This document shows positions 6,965 to 16,402 of a stretch of DNA of 52,138 nt, piece by piece; position 1 is the first letter of the stretch; each line of letters starts with the position of its first letter. The translations under genes were made by a program, and so were the position numbers. The notes below the pieces were generated by a model that was not told the DNA's origin, ran no database searches, and worked only from the letters and a program-made list of their open reading frames with translations. This DNA comes from UBA12068 sp964452415 (GTDB lineage Bacteria; Patescibacteriota; Minisyncoccia; Moranbacterales; GWC2-37-73), in contig CAYVME010000004.1 of NCBI GenBank assembly GCA_964452415.1, forward strand, positions 1-52,138. The letters are read 5' to 3'.

Positions 6965-7561
6965 ATGGAAGAATACACACCAGAACAAAAAAACGAAAAA
7001 GTTGAAGAATTCAAAAGATGGTTTCAAGATAATCTTCGAATCATTGTGAGTGTTGCAATTGTTATCGTTATTGCTGGCGGAATTTATTCATATTCAAAAA
7101 GAACAGATTCTCCAATCGTAACCGATGAAACAGCTGAGGAAGTTGCCAACAGCGACGAAACTACAGTTGAAGTTGCTTCTGAAAATGATACAAAGACAAC
7201 AACCGCTACTACCGTCGACAAAGATGGTACACAAGAAGTTTCTTCTGCTGCTACAAGCAAGGAAACTGAAGGTTCATTTGTTGAAACTGCAGGCAAAGGA
7301 GACGGCTTGACTGTTCTTGCTCGCAGAGCGACTGCAAACTATCTTGAAAAAAACCAGGATTCATCCTTAACAAAAGAACACAAGATCTATATCGAAGATT
7401 ACCTACGAAAAACTGTTAGACATAAAGGTGGAGTTAATGTTGGAACTTCTGTAGAATTTTCAAAAGATTCAGTTTCCAAGGCCATCGAAAAATCCAAAAC
7501 TCTTAATGAAAGACAGCTCAAGAATCTTGAAAAATATTCTGCTCGTGTAACCTCACTGTAA
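6965..7561 (+). CDS. Single-pass membrane protein with conserved C-terminal domain
   Basis: 198 aa from the ATG at 6965, chosen over an upstream GTG because a GAAAGGAAGGTGA ribosome-binding site precedes it. A short charged N-terminus is followed by a membrane segment at about 20-38, a Thr/Glu/Ser-rich linker, and a C-terminal domain containing GDGLTVLARRA and an IYIEDYLRK helix. I have an impression of similar GxGLTxLARRA proteins in other Parcubacteria, with a LysM-like flavour, but cannot confirm the family. It has its own promoter and a strong terminator, so it is monocistronic. Function unknown; topology suggests the C-terminal domain lies outside. Confidence 0.7.
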   Translation: MEEYTPEQKNEKVEEFKRWFQDNLRIIVSVAIVIVIAGGIYSYSKRTDSPIVTDETAEEVANSDETTVEVASENDTKTTTATTVDKDGTQEVSSAATSKETEGSFVETAGKGDGLTVLARRATANYLEKNQDSSLTKEHKIYIEDYLRKTVRHKGGVNVGTSVEFSKDSVSKAIEKSKTLNERQLKNLEKYSARVTSL

Positions 7562-7600
7562 GACAAAAATTAGAAACTTAAGTATACTTTCGTTCCTTAC

Positions 7601-7650
7601 TGATAGATATCATGAAACCCCGCAAAAGCGGGGTTTTGTGATATCTATCA
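7601..7650. terminator. Long bidirectional terminator
   Basis: The outer arms GATAGATATCA and TGATATCTATC flank a GC-rich ACCCCGC-AAAA-GCGGGGT core followed by TTTT. It ends the 6965 gene on the plus strand and the DUF192 operon on the minus strand. Confidence 0.9.
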
Positions 7651-7690
7651 ACTTTTTTATTTTTAAACCAAGAAGCTAAAGCCTAACAAG

Positions 7691-8140
7691 CTAAAAACTA
7701 GCCTCATCCCCTATTTCGAGCTTTAGTTTATCAGACATTCCTGCATTAATTTCCAGCACCGAATCAGCATCCTGAAGAGAAACGAGTGTTCCAATGAGTG
7801 ATGGCGAGACATTTTTTTCAAGATGAACAATTTTATTTTCAAAAATCCAAATAATATCGATCGGAAATTTCATGTCTTTCATCCAAAAAGCATGTTTTCC
7901 CGGATTTGAAAATTTGAAAAGCATTCCACAAGACAAGCACAATCCATCCCTTCCTCCTAGACCCTTTTCAAGATCATGCCTTTCAGAAACAACCTCAACC
8001 TTGAAAATTTCTCCACCAATACTGAAATTCACTGCCCCATCCTTATTTTTTTCTTGCCTAAAAAAAAGTACGGAAAATAAAGACAAAAGAATAACCGCAA
8101 CCGACAAAATATATTTTTTATTTTTTCTAAAATCAAACAT
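7691..8140 (-). CDS. DUF192 family protein, membrane-anchored
   Basis: 149 aa. A hydrophobic N-terminal segment (about 10-27) precedes a DUF192 domain recognisable from G-L-G-G-R-D, CGMLFKF, KHAFWMKDMKFPIDIIW and the C-terminal VLEINAG. DUF192 is a small beta-rich domain, usually exported, of uncertain function. It starts 3 bp after the WecA/MraY-like gene ends, so it is the last gene of a GT2-WecA-DUF192 run. The anchor suggests a role on the outer face of the membrane. Confidence 0.88.
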   Translation of the reverse strand: MFDFRKNKKYILSVAVILLSLFSVLFFRQEKNKDGAVNFSIGGEIFKVEVVSERHDLEKGLGGRDGLCLSCGMLFKFSNPGKHAFWMKDMKFPIDIIWIFENKIVHLEKNVSPSLIGTLVSLQDADSVLEINAGMSDKLKLEIGDEASF

Positions 8141-8143
8141 AGA

Positions 8144-9172
8144 TTATTTCTCAAAAGCCGCAGTTTTTCTTTTAATGAATGTATACACGCCAAGCATAAT
8201 AAGAGCCACCAGCAATAATGTCAGGGATTTGCCCATAGCTCTCGTGTTGAGTGCAATAAATGCAACCACAGCAGTAACCAGATAATAAAAAAAACAAATC
8301 TTTTTCACTGACCAACCAAGATCCAAAAGCCTGAAATGCAAGTGGCGCTTGTCGGGTGAAAAAATCGAATCCCCTGCTTTGAGCCTCTCACCAATAACCC
8401 AAATGGCATCAATAATTGGCACAGCCAGAACCAAAAGGGTTGTGGCGATCTTGGCTCCGGAAAAAATCGCAGTTATCCCCAAGATAAAACCCATAAACAT
8501 TGATCCACTTGTTCCAGCCAAGACTTTGGCGGGATAAAAATTCAAAAACAAAAAAGCCAAAATTGATCCAATCAAGGCTGCGCAAATAATGGCAACTGGG
8601 GGCTGATTAACCTCAGGTCTCAGACTCAAAAAGAAAATTGTCACAACTCCAATGATTGCAATTCCGCTGCTTGCGCCATCGACACCATCAACCCAATTCA
8701 TTGCATTCATAAGAAAAACAATCCAGGCCACAGAAAAAACCAAGCCCACACCTTGCCAGAAAAAACCATCCAACAAAAAAATTCCACCAAATGGATTGGT
8801 CACATAGTCCAACCTGACCCCCATGATATACACAAAAATAACAATGAAAAATTGAAAAAACAATTGCTCCCTCCAAGACAACTGCTTCACATCATCAACG
8901 ACTCCAATAACAAGGATTAAAAATGAAGCAATCAAAACCGCCATCAATGGCTGAGTTATGATCAAATTTTTATCCAAAACAAGAACTGAAACAAAAGAAA
9001 CAATTATAGCAATTCCTCCGAAGCGCAAAATTCCAGCTCTATGCAGGTGTCTTTTGGATTTTCGTTTATCAGGAAGCACAAGAAATCTTCCAAAAAAAAT
9101 AATCAACGAAAGAAGAAAAGCTGAAATTGCAAATGAGACAAAAAGTGGCAGCCAGAACATTTCATGATTCAT
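8144..9172 (-). CDS. Undecaprenyl-phosphate glycosyl-1-phosphate transferase (WecA/MraY/TagO family)
   Basis: 342 aa with about ten membrane segments. Family motifs are visible: KRHLHRAGILRFGG near 41-53, VVDD at 91-94, NAMNWVDGVDG at 156-166, and the late His-rich loop PDKRHLHFRL. Enzymes of this family load a sugar-phosphate onto undecaprenyl phosphate, starting a surface glycan or peptidoglycan lipid I. No neighbouring mur gene here, and the GT2 upstream favours a WecA/TagO-like glycan initiator over MraY; substrate cannot be fixed from sequence. GT2 is 14 bp upstream and DUF192 3 bp downstream. Confidence 0.88.
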   Translation of the reverse strand: MNHEMFWLPLFVSFAISAFLLSLIIFFGRFLVLPDKRKSKRHLHRAGILRFGGIAIIVSFVSVLVLDKNLIITQPLMAVLIASFLILVIGVVDDVKQLSWREQLFFQFFIVIFVYIMGVRLDYVTNPFGGIFLLDGFFWQGVGLVFSVAWIVFLMNAMNWVDGVDGASSGIAIIGVVTIFFLSLRPEVNQPPVAIICAALIGSILAFLFLNFYPAKVLAGTSGSMFMGFILGITAIFSGAKIATTLLVLAVPIIDAIWVIGERLKAGDSIFSPDKRHLHFRLLDLGWSVKKICFFYYLVTAVVAFIALNTRAMGKSLTLLLVALIMLGVYTFIKRKTAAFEK

Positions 9173-9186
9173 AGGCCAAGTGTTTT

Positions 9187-10872
9187 CTATTTTTTACGAA
9201 TCTTGTCCGTAACCCAAAATTCACCAAAATATTGCTTGAATAAAATCCTGGTTTGAGAATCAATAGCTGGAATTGCTCCAAGAGTCGGCGCAATTATCGG
9301 AGCCAAGAACCATTGCAAAAACATATAGATATATCTCTTCTTGCCATATCTGGCAGGCCGTGGTGGCAAAAGCACAAAACTGAGAAACATTGAGATCACC
9401 AAGCCACTCATGGCTATTGTCATCAAATATCTTGTCATGAAAGGCAGATTGTGCGCCAACACACTTTGATTGAACTCGGGTCCACCAAAGATGAGCGGAA
9501 GCCATCCCAAAAGCGCCAAAATGAAAGCCGAGGTTGCCCATGAATGATGACCTTCGAGCATTTCAAAAGCAATTCCCAATTTCTTTCTCAATTTAATCGT
9601 TTTGTCTGGCCAAAGTGCTCGCATAATCACAGGAAAGTTTTCAATTCCATATGCCCAACGGCGTTTTTGCTTGTATTGATTCTTGATCGTTTTCCAATAA
9701 GTTTCAGCCAAAACTGCATCCAAAGATATCGGCAGATAAATCGGAACCACTTTGTAATCCCCATGATAGTATGTGAAGCATTTCCAATATATAATTGAAT
9801 CCTCACTGATCATGTCCAACGGCCAAAAATTCACATTGACCAAAGTATCAAAAGGTTCAGAGTGCGAAGAAAAAGTCACCATCTGCACGCGCGTGCTTTG
9901 AAACATATGCCAAAAAGAAGATCCAGTCACAATAACTCGCACAAAGGCATTCGTGTCCCAAATGTTGTTGTGATACATTGGCAACGGCTGATATGAGCGT
10001 TGCAAGCGCTTTGGGTCGGTTATGTATGCATAAGTGAGCGCAGCGAAGTATTCACTATGACAAACACTGTCACAATCGAAATTTGAAAAAACAACTCTCT
10101 TGTAATCAATTTCTCGCTCGTCCAGATATGTCATCAATTTCTTGGCCGCATAGGTTGCATTTGAAGCTTTGCATTTCATTTCATTATCCTGAACTTCATG
10201 GGTGGTCACCAAAAAATCCTTGAAAACTCCTTTGAATTTGTCTTGGAGATAATTCACTTTTTCCAATCGATTTTCCTCATTTTCGCGTTCCTCTGTCGCC
10301 AAAAGGATTATTATTTGCTGATTTGGAAAATTGCTGTCAGCCACTGCCTGAATTGCAGGTTCAATAACATCCGCTGGTTCATTGGCAGTTGGCAAAAGAA
10401 CCACATGCACAATCTTTCTCCAATCCAAAATTTCATGTCCAGACTGGGCAATTTTAATCACATCTTTTTGATGCTCTTTCAGTCTTGAAATTTCTCCCTT
10501 AATTTTTCTTCGCTCGCTTCCGATAGTCATTTCCTTCAAGCTTTCTTGAAATGAGTTCAGCTTTTCAGAAATCAATTCCAAATATTTATTTGGATTCTCA
10601 ACATTTTGACACCGCTCCCACCAATTGATTTTTTTTCCATTTTGCAATTTATTATATGCCTTCACGGAATAATAAGTGATAAAAATTGTTCGATAGATCC
10701 AATAGATATCAAACATGATAATGAAAACTGCAATCCAAATTGGAAGCACGAAAGAAAGAACCAACATTCCAATCAAGGTGACCCATGTCAAAATTCCCGG
10801 AATGACTTCCAGACTTCTTTGAATTCTTCTTTGTTTTGGATCTGTAACCTTTGGACTTGGAAATTCAAACAT
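9187..10872 (-). CDS. Family 2 glycosyltransferase, membrane-bound, cellulose-synthase-like
   Basis: 561 aa from the ATG at 10872. An in-frame extension to 10977 exists but runs into repeat copy B and encodes the same junk peptide seen at another copy (45.7 kb), so I reject it. Two membrane segments near the N-terminus precede a GT-A domain with a D-x-D type FDCDS motif and a QKRRWAYG acceptor motif (QxxRW class), then three or four C-terminal membrane segments. This architecture is that of processive or polyprenyl-coupled GT2 enzymes; the sugar is unknown. It heads the GT2-WecA-DUF192 run. Confidence 0.85.
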   Translation of the reverse strand: MFEFPSPKVTDPKQRRIQRSLEVIPGILTWVTLIGMLVLSFVLPIWIAVFIIMFDIYWIYRTIFITYYSVKAYNKLQNGKKINWWERCQNVENPNKYLELISEKLNSFQESLKEMTIGSERRKIKGEISRLKEHQKDVIKIAQSGHEILDWRKIVHVVLLPTANEPADVIEPAIQAVADSNFPNQQIIILLATEERENEENRLEKVNYLQDKFKGVFKDFLVTTHEVQDNEMKCKASNATYAAKKLMTYLDEREIDYKRVVFSNFDCDSVCHSEYFAALTYAYITDPKRLQRSYQPLPMYHNNIWDTNAFVRVIVTGSSFWHMFQSTRVQMVTFSSHSEPFDTLVNVNFWPLDMISEDSIIYWKCFTYYHGDYKVVPIYLPISLDAVLAETYWKTIKNQYKQKRRWAYGIENFPVIMRALWPDKTIKLRKKLGIAFEMLEGHHSWATSAFILALLGWLPLIFGGPEFNQSVLAHNLPFMTRYLMTIAMSGLVISMFLSFVLLPPRPARYGKKRYIYMFLQWFLAPIIAPTLGAIPAIDSQTRILFKQYFGEFWVTDKIRKK

Positions 10873-10912
10873 AAGAAAAAAATAAATTAAGCGACTGCAG
10901 AATAAAATATTA

Positions 10913-11028
10913 TTTTTTGTGAACCTGTTTTCTTTCGAGGCCATCCACAGCGACAGCGAGGACGAGCAAGCAATCATAGTTCCTGATTGCGAAGCGTGCC
11001 AAGGAAGGGAACGGGTGAAACAAAAAAC
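10913..11028 (+). repeat. Nested inverted-repeat element, family 1, copy B
   Basis: Outer arms TTTTTTGTG / GTGAAACAAAAAA differ from the other copies but match each other. Conserved parts: CTGTTTTCTTTCGAGGC, CGACAGCGAGGACGAGC, GAAGCGTGCC. Inner stem GCAATCA/TGATTGC (10970-10990). It lies between the GT2 start and the small membrane protein. Confidence 0.85.
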
Positions 11029-11083
11029 TTCTCATTTTTTCAAAAAATTTCATTCTGCGGGAGCTTACTTCAAATTGAAAATA

Positions 11084-11473
11084 TCAATAATTAATCAAAA
11101 GCAGGCTTGCTACTGCAATAGAAATGCAGATTTGAACAATAAAAACAGCAAAAACAAGCAAATGAGCCACAATTCTTTCTTTTTGTTGATAGAACAAAAA
11201 ACCCAGAATCGTGTTAACGGAGAGAATTAAAAGGCCAATTAGAGGCAAAAAATAGACTTGCCACCAAGCACCAATCACATCAACTCCGAAGTATACATTA
11301 TAATGAAGAATTATAGGAAAATCAACTGGTCGGATGAAATATGCAATCAATCCCCAATTTGCAAAGTTTATGATCAGCGCACCAATAAGAACCCATTGCA
11401 CCAGTGCGCTTCGAAAAAATTCTTGCGAAAAATAGTGCCGAAATTTTATTTTTATCTTTTCAATGATAGACAT
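11084..11473 (-). CDS. Small multi-pass membrane protein, unknown
   Basis: 129 aa with three predicted membrane segments (about 25-46, 73-94, 104-127). The amphipathic, basic N-terminus suggests it faces the cytoplasm. No motif I recognise. It lies 37 bp downstream of rmuC on the same strand and is probably co-transcribed with it. Composition is typical of the surrounding genome. Function unknown. Confidence 0.65.
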   Translation of the reverse strand: MSIIEKIKIKFRHYFSQEFFRSALVQWVLIGALIINFANWGLIAYFIRPVDFPIILHYNVYFGVDVIGAWWQVYFLPLIGLLILSVNTILGFLFYQQKERIVAHLLVFAVFIVQICISIAVASLLLINY

Positions 11474-11510
11474 TTATTTTTTATTTCCTGTTATGCTAAA
11501 AACTGAATTA

Positions 11511-12635
11511 TTAGGAAAGTTCATGCGGTTTCTCAAGCGTGATTGGTTCAATTGATTTTTCTTTTTCAGCAATTTTGGCAACATCCTTGTCAATCTTGCC
11601 AAGCTCCTTGTATGCAACATTGAAATGATTAACGGTTGTCCCAAGAGAACCACCAAGCTTCTTGAGATATTCTTCATACATCAAAATGTGTTTACCAAGC
11701 TTTTCAACATTAGCCCTAATCTCTTTGGCATTTTCTTCAATTTGAAAAGCGCGAAGTCCCTGAAGAACCGTTTGCAAATAGGCCAAAAATGAAGTTGGCG
11801 AAACAATGATAACTTTCTTATCTTGAAAGGCATACTCAATGAGGTCTCGAGTGTTGACTGCGCCGGTTCCAACCTTATTCACCAGCAAGTCATAATAAAT
11901 AGCTTCAGAAGGAATAAACATGAAAGCAAAATCCATAGTTCCCATTTCTGGACGAATATATTTTGAAGTTTCATCAATACGATTTTTCAAATCCTGCTTG
12001 AAGATTTTTTCCAATCTTTCTCTGTCAGTTGCATCAGTTGAAGTCAAAATTCTTTCATAGTTTTCCAAGGAGAATTTCGAGTCCACTGGGATTATTTTGT
12101 CTTTCACAAAAACAACTGCATCCACAATCAAATCCTTGTCGGTTTTCTCACTTCGGCCAAGTGGATATTGCATTTGATATGAATTTGGTGGCAAAACATT
12201 CTTCAAGGTTTCTTCCAAGAAATATTCGCCCAAAACTCCTCTTTGTTTTGGATTTTTCAAAATGTCCTGCAGATTTTGAAGCTGAGCTGAAAAGTTCACC
12301 ACTTGCCTGTTTGTTTCATCCAGTTTGGTGAGTTTTTCCGTCACATCCCCAATCAATTTGGCCGATTGCCCCGTGATTCCCTTCACTGTTTCAATTGTGT
12401 CGCGCATGTGTTCAGTTGTCGAACGCCGAGCTTCAGTCAATTTGGTGTCAATTTCGGTTCTCATTTGATGATTCTGCTCACTCAAATTTCGAAGTCGCTC
12501 CAGAATCGCTGTCATCTTCTCTTTCTCTTCCTTGTTGTCTGCGCCTGCCACCACACTCTTTTTCAAATCAAAAACAAGCCACACAATGGCAGCAAGAACA
12601 ACAATCAAAACGATAAAAATAAGAGTTGATGACAT
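11511..12635 (-). CDS. rmuC: DNA recombination protein RmuC family
   Basis: 374 aa. N-terminal membrane segment (about 5-23), a long coiled-coil stretch to ~125, then the RmuC core with YPLGRSEKTDKDLIVDAVVF, VDSKFSLENYER and the signature AFMFIPSEAIYYDLL. RmuC is a PD-(D/E)XK-fold protein linked to limiting inversions and to nuclease-type genome defence or maintenance. The length is somewhat short for the family but all core motifs are seen. The repeat element copy C lies upstream. Family call firm; role by homology. Confidence 0.92.
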   Translation of the reverse strand: MSSTLIFIVLIVVLAAIVWLVFDLKKSVVAGADNKEEKEKMTAILERLRNLSEQNHQMRTEIDTKLTEARRSTTEHMRDTIETVKGITGQSAKLIGDVTEKLTKLDETNRQVVNFSAQLQNLQDILKNPKQRGVLGEYFLEETLKNVLPPNSYQMQYPLGRSEKTDKDLIVDAVVFVKDKIIPVDSKFSLENYERILTSTDATDRERLEKIFKQDLKNRIDETSKYIRPEMGTMDFAFMFIPSEAIYYDLLVNKVGTGAVNTRDLIEYAFQDKKVIIVSPTSFLAYLQTVLQGLRAFQIEENAKEIRANVEKLGKHILMYEEYLKKLGGSLGTTVNHFNVAYKELGKIDKDVAKIAEKEKSIEPITLEKPHELS

Positions 12636-12750
12636 AGAATTTTATTTTTGTTAAAACTTAAAGACACAGCAACCAAAATACAAATATCAAACAAATCACA
12701 AACCCCAATCTTCAAGATATTTTTTTGGATTTTTAAATTTGTTTTATTCG

Positions 12751-12893
12751 GGATTTACACTTTCAGTTAGCAATGTGAGACTATTTTTCTTTTTGGCCCA
12801 TATGCAACGACAGTGAATCGGAGCTTTTGTAAATTGAGTATTTTTTACAAAAGCGTGCCAAAAAGGAAAATAGTCGAGCAATTGCGTAAATCC
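12751..12893 (+). repeat. Nested inverted-repeat element, family 1, copy C (divergent)
   Basis: Outer arms GGATTTAC / GTAAATCC plus GACTATTTTTCTTTTTGG / CCAAAAAGGAAAATAGTC. Internal CAACGACAGTGAATCGGAGC and GCGTGCC are retained. The inner stem is entirely different from other copies yet self-complementary: GCTTTTGTAAA (12823-12833) with TTTACAAAAGC (12844-12854). It lies between rmuC and the winged-helix gene. Confidence 0.8.
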
Positions 12894-12917
12894 TAAAACT
12901 TTCTCGCCTTCGTAGCC

Positions 12918-13523
12918 CTAGTATTTTTTTCTTCCAAGGATCATTCTTTTCAAGCCTGGGATTTTGTCAATGAGAACTTGATGTGTCCCCTCCATGAAAT
13001 CAAGCAAGAACCTGTCCAACATGTCGAGGCGATATTTGAATTCCTCACTGTTCATGAGGACAAAACTGACCTCTTTTCCAATTTCCGCTTCAAGGATACT
13101 CATCACACTTTTCAATTTTCCACGACTCACATTGTTGGCCACAATAACCATGTCGACTTTGCTCTTTGGATGATTGAGAAAAACTCCACTGATCAATGCC
13201 AACTTCACATCTCCAATATTTTTCAACCTTGAAAGACTTTTTGATTCAGGAGAAGATGCTGATTTCGCAAACAAACTCTTAAGTTCATCGTAATAGCAAA
13301 AATCTGGATTCAGCACATAATATTTTGAACCTTTTTTCACTTTTTCATTCAAGAATTTTATCTTTTTGAATTCATTTATCTCTTTTCTGACTGAAGCCAC
13401 TGCCAACATGTTCTTTTTCGCCACTTCGGCAACATTGAATTCTTTTTCGGAATTCAGAAGAAAGAACCTCATTACTCTTGTTTTAGCCTTAGAGCCAAAA
13501 AGCGATTCCAGGATTTCAGACAT
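12918..13523 (-). CDS. Winged-helix transcriptional regulator with nucleotidyltransferase-like C-terminus
   Basis: 201 aa from the ATG at 13523. An in-frame TTG at 13610 is possible, but it lies within the promoter -10 region, so the mRNA could not include it. The first ~80 residues form a MarR/ArsR-like winged helix (LFGSKAKTRVMRFFLLNS, then NVAEVAKK and a recognition helix VRKEINEF). The second half resembles a minimal nucleotidyltransferase fold (LALISGVFL, VDMVIVANNV) but lacks an obvious GSx-DxD catalytic pair, so it may be a sensor or degenerate domain. Monocistronic by promoter evidence. Confidence 0.7.
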   Translation of the reverse strand: MSEILESLFGSKAKTRVMRFFLLNSEKEFNVAEVAKKNMLAVASVRKEINEFKKIKFLNEKVKKGSKYYVLNPDFCYYDELKSLFAKSASSPESKSLSRLKNIGDVKLALISGVFLNHPKSKVDMVIVANNVSRGKLKSVMSILEAEIGKEVSFVLMNSEEFKYRLDMLDRFLLDFMEGTHQVLIDKIPGLKRMILGRKKY

Positions 13524-13601
13524 ATCCAGAGACAGAAATTCCAATGAGCCTTGCTCACAAGATTTCTTGAAAAAATTAGTTATTTCATCATTATTATTAC
13601 C

Positions 13602-13630
13602 ATTATACAATCAATAATTTCAAAAGTAAA
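13602..13630 (-). promoter_or_regulatory. Promoter for the winged-helix gene
   Basis: Minus strand: -35 TTTACT (13625-13630), 17-bp spacer, -10 TATAAT (13602-13607). It sets the start codon choice at 13523. Confidence 0.72.
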
Positions 13631-13723
13631 CATTAAGATTTGTGCTGTTAAGAAGAAATTGCATTTGAGGCAAATTTACTATATTATATATATGAAGGAT
13701 TTAAGGTTTATTCCTCGAGTCTT

Positions 13724-16402
13724 ATGCTCAACAAAAAAACCGAATCTGCAGAAAATGACAATAAAGATAAAAATGTGCTAAAAGATCTGGAAAAAACAAT
13801 TTCCCCCGTTTTGGTTGTAAATAATTCCGCATTAAAGCCATATGTGGAACTTTTTGAATATCTCCCTGAAAACATCTATCAACAACCTCTTGGCTCATTG
13901 GTTGGCTTTTTTGAGATAAAAGAATACTCTCAAGAATCAGCCTACATTGTTAACTTCCTGACATCTGTGCTCAAGAAAGAATACTACGCAAATCCCAAAA
14001 GACCGGTGACCGAAAGCTTGGACAGCGCCCTTCACAAAGTCAATTTGGCTCTCAGTGAGCTTGCCAAACAAGGCATCGTTCAATGGCTCGGCAAAATCAA
14101 CGCAGCAATTTGCGTGCTCGAAAAAAATAATGCCCATTTCAGTGTTTCCGGAAATGCCAAAATCTTTCTCTACAGAAAACAGATTCTTTCTGAGATAAGC
14201 GAGGGTTTGGCTTCAGACTTGCCCGAGCCACATCCACTCAAAACCTTCATCAATGTTTCCAGTGGAAGACTTGAAAAAAATGATCGACTCTTGATAACAT
14301 CGGAAGATATTTTTCACATTCTTCCAATTTTGGAGATCAAGAAAAATTTTCAAAGACATGAAGGTGAGAAATTTGTGCAATTCCTCAGAACCGCACTTTC
14401 CAATCAAATGGAAATGATTGCTTCGATGGTTGTGGAAATGAATGAAACAGTTCCAGAACCTACAACAAAAAAAGCTTCCAGAAAAAAAATCCTCAGCACC
14501 ACCAATGTTTTCAGTGAAAAAACTTTCGCCAATTCTTCTGCGCCAGAAATTGACATTCAAAAAGATCTTTTTGAAGAAAGCGAGGAAATTCTTGAGGAAT
14601 CAGGATATACTGACAAAAAAACCGGACACATATACATTCAAGGAGAAGCAAGCTCAAGTATCCCAGAAGCAAACCCTCAATTGAGCCTATACAAAGATTT
14701 GGCCAAGGAAAAAATAACACAGGCAGTCTTCGTAACCAAAAATGAGATCCGCAAACGCTGGTCTTTGTATAAAAAACAACTAGCAAAAAAACGCGAACTC
14801 AGAATTCAGGAGCAAGCTCGCTTGGCCGAGATTGAAGCTGAAGAAAAAAAGAGACTCGAAGAACAACGAGTGCTTGAAGAAATTGAAAATGAACAACGAC
14901 TTGCCGAGCAAAGAGAATTGGAAGAAATTCGATTGCAACAAGAAAAAATAGCTCTCGCCGAGCAAGCAAAAATTGCCAAAAAGGAAGAACTGGAAAGAAT
15001 TGAAATTCAGCAAAAAATTCAAGTTCAAATCAATGATGAGCCCGAGAAAGAAGAATTCCAAGAGATTGAAATTGAAGCTGAAATCGAAAACAGTCCGCTC
15101 AGCAAATATGAAATGAGTTTCAAAGAGAAACTGCGTCGAGCCAAGATGGAGCAACAACAAAAACAGCATGGTGAGTCCATTGACCTTCGAAAAACGGAAA
15201 TTTCTTCAGTCATCACAGAAGAATTGGAATACCAAGAGGAAATAATTGAAATTCACAGAGGAAATGGCAAAATTGAAGCAGAAAAACAATCATTAAAATC
15301 AAATCTTCAAGATTTTGGCAAAAAATTTATTCCAACAATCAAGAGAGTGGCTCAATTCGCCATCAAAAGCTCTGGTGAAATTTGGCAAAAAATCAAAACA
15401 AAAAAAACAGCAAGAACTGAGAATTCAAGCACACTGAGCGTTGTGCCTCATCTTTCAACCATAAAAAATCTCTACGCCCGTTTCAATTCAAAACAAAAAT
15501 TATACATTTTTGGAGCTCTGGCTTTGATTTTCATTGTGCCAATTTTCATTGTGCGATTCATGGACAAACCAAAGGAGGAATTGGTTGCCCAATTGCCAGC
15601 TGCTCCACCAACCCAACAAGAAATTCTGAGAAATGAAAAAAATATCACATTTGACACTCAAATCAAAAATGTAATTTCAAAAAAAGATGTCGTTGCAACT
15701 CTGCTTGCCAATGACAATCCAACACTGATTTCAAAAACCACAATCACAATCATTGAGAACAATCAACCGAGTGAATTTCCAATCCCTGCCGAATTTGGAA
15801 CGCCAATCAAATCAGCCTACATGCAAGATCTTTCCTTGATTTTCCTTGTGACCGATTCGAGTAAAGTAATTTCATTCAGTCCGATTTCCAAAAAATTCAC
15901 CGACAACAAAATTGATTTTGCAAACATCTCCAAAGGAAGTTTCATTGGAACATATCTAACATACATGTACGTGCTTGATCAAAAATCAAATCAAATATAT
16001 CGCTTCCCGCGAGCAGATGGTGGCTTTGGAGAACAATCCAATTGGCTAAAAGATTCAATCTCTTTATCTGGAGTGTCAGGCATGACCATCGATGACAACA
16101 TCTATGTAATCCAAAACAATCAAGTTTTGAAATTCTTCAAAGGTCAAAAACAAAGTTTCACACTTGAGGCCTCAGCCACTCCAGTTCAATTTGGCAATCT
16201 TTTCACAACTCCAGATTTGCAATTCATCTATGCCCTGGACACTCAAAATTCACGCTTGGTTCAATATTCCAAAGACGGAAACATCTCCGCTCAATATTTC
16301 AGCAAAGACCTCGAGGATGGCATTTCACTTGGAGTTGATGAAAAAAATAAGATCGCCTTTGTGGCAACTTCAGAAGGGTTGATTTCGATTTCAATTCAAT
16401 AA
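13724..16402 (+). CDS. PP2C-like domain / coiled-coil / transmembrane / beta-propeller-like protein
   Basis: 892 aa. Residues ~35-240 look like a PP2C-type phosphatase fold (LGKINAAICVLE, AHFSVSGNAKIFLYR, NDRLLITSED), but the usual metal-binding D-G and D-x-x-x-D motifs are not obvious, so it may be catalytically inactive. Residues ~350-435 are a Glu/Arg/Gln-rich coiled coil, ~592-612 one membrane segment, and the remaining ~280 residues show short beta repeats like an extracytoplasmic propeller (repeated F-x-x-P-D-L and Y-x-x-D-Q motifs). The layout suggests a receptor linking an outside sensor to a cytoplasmic phosphatase-like domain. The gene is transcribed away from the winged-helix gene. 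Confidence 0.65.
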   Translation: MLNKKTESAENDNKDKNVLKDLEKTISPVLVVNNSALKPYVELFEYLPENIYQQPLGSLVGFFEIKEYSQESAYIVNFLTSVLKKEYYANPKRPVTESLDSALHKVNLALSELAKQGIVQWLGKINAAICVLEKNNAHFSVSGNAKIFLYRKQILSEISEGLASDLPEPHPLKTFINVSSGRLEKNDRLLITSEDIFHILPILEIKKNFQRHEGEKFVQFLRTALSNQMEMIASMVVEMNETVPEPTTKKASRKKILSTTNVFSEKTFANSSAPEIDIQKDLFEESEEILEESGYTDKKTGHIYIQGEASSSIPEANPQLSLYKDLAKEKITQAVFVTKNEIRKRWSLYKKQLAKKRELRIQEQARLAEIEAEEKKRLEEQRVLEEIENEQRLAEQRELEEIRLQQEKIALAEQAKIAKKEELERIEIQQKIQVQINDEPEKEEFQEIEIEAEIENSPLSKYEMSFKEKLRRAKMEQQQKQHGESIDLRKTEISSVITEELEYQEEIIEIHRGNGKIEAEKQSLKSNLQDFGKKFIPTIKRVAQFAIKSSGEIWQKIKTKKTARTENSSTLSVVPHLSTIKNLYARFNSKQKLYIFGALALIFIVPIFIVRFMDKPKEELVAQLPAAPPTQQEILRNEKNITFDTQIKNVISKKDVVATLLANDNPTLISKTTITIIENNQPSEFPIPAEFGTPIKSAYMQDLSLIFLVTDSSKVISFSPISKKFTDNKIDFANISKGSFIGTYLTYMYVLDQKSNQIYRFPRADGGFGEQSNWLKDSISLSGVSGMTIDDNIYVIQNNQVLKFFKGQKQSFTLEASATPVQFGNLFTTPDLQFIYALDTQNSRLVQYSKDGNISAQYFSKDLEDGISLGVDEKNKIAFVATSEGLISISIQ

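Noticed and set aside
10873..10977. N-terminal extension of the GT2 gene
   Set aside because: It reads through repeat copy B and encodes nearly the same serine/leucine-rich peptide as the frame through copy F (45.7 kb), so it reflects the repeat, not protein conservation.
13524..13610. TTG start extending the winged-helix protein
   Set aside because: It falls inside the promoter -10 region, so the mRNA would begin downstream of it.
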